Source of the DNA: Candidatus Iainarchaeum sp.
Lineage (GTDB): Archaea; Iainarchaeota; Iainarchaeia; JAGGVJ01
DNA length: 33,989 nucleotides
Direction of reading: 5' to 3'
NCBI GenBank assembly: GCA_021158055.1
Contig: JAGGVJ010000010.1
Coordinates: 1 to 33,989 of the forward strand
Below the pieces are notes generated by a model, which saw only the letters and a program-made list of their open reading frames with translations, ran no database searches and had not been told where the DNA came from. The translations under genes and the position numbers were made by a program. Shown here in pieces: positions 33,812-33,989 of this stretch (position 1 is the stretch's first letter; every line of letters begins with the position of its first letter).

Positions 33812-33989
33812 ATGCCAGAAGGCAACACAAATGGAACGTCAGAAAATGACGAACACAGAACCCCTAGAAACTGGAAGAGAATAGGGAAAATAGGCACCGG
33901 ACTAGTAACAATAATTGCAGTCCTTGCCTTAATATCGTGGCTAAGAGATCCAATCCTAAGCTGGATAACAAACCACTGGCTGGTGACAG
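33812..33989 (+). CDS. Small TM-containing orphan protein, truncated by the window edge
   Basis: SD aaggag; MPEGNTNGTSENDEHRTPRNWKRIGKIGTGLVTIIAVLALISWLRDPILSWITNHWLVT. Confidence 0.65.
   Translation, partial: MPEGNTNGTSENDEHRTPRNWKRIGKIGTGLVTIIAVLALISWLRDPILSWITNHWLVT

Overview
The window is archaeal. Evidence: a/eukaryal-type ribosomal proteins (S6e, S24e, S27ae, S28e, L24e, L7ae), aIF2-gamma, aIF5B, Rpo7/Spt4, Kae1 and BRE/TATA-like promoters. I cannot place the lineage more precisely. Positions 1-29.7 kb look mostly like ordinary chromosome: KsgA/Dim1; a seven-subunit minus-strand group-4-type [NiFe]-hydrogenase/complex-I-like operon; PurT; Kae1; a CPBP protease; an S27ae-S24e-Spt4-Rpo7-PIN-aIF2gamma-S6e-aIF5B-Dcd/Dut-Ndk-L24e-S28e-L7ae information-processing block; a TrxR-like FNR; tRNA-Gly(CCC); GltX; class-II-like HMG-CoA reductase; and a few orphans. 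The most unusual part is 29.7 kb to the right edge. There, at least six same-strand copies of a compact tRNA-like element punctuate small orphan genes. Each element has an acceptor-like stem, a D-like hairpin, a T-arm with (usually) a canonical TTCRAAY loop, and a 3' GCTTTGCC...GGCAAAGC hairpin; none has a usable anticodon. Paired arms differ in sequence between copies but stay complementary. Three of the genes are followed by a near-identical U-tract hairpin, TGGC/CGGC-TTCTTTTTTTAC-GCCA/GCCG. Two further paralogous promoter-plus-structured-RNA candidates (about 29.77 and 30.89 kb) sit in the same region. I regard this as a candidate undescribed gene-cassette or RNA-punctuation system. Also notable: long repeat-encoded K/E-rich C-terminal tails on Rpo7, S6e and S24e in the same gene block. 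All structural claims were made by eye; no folding, database search or covariation test was run.
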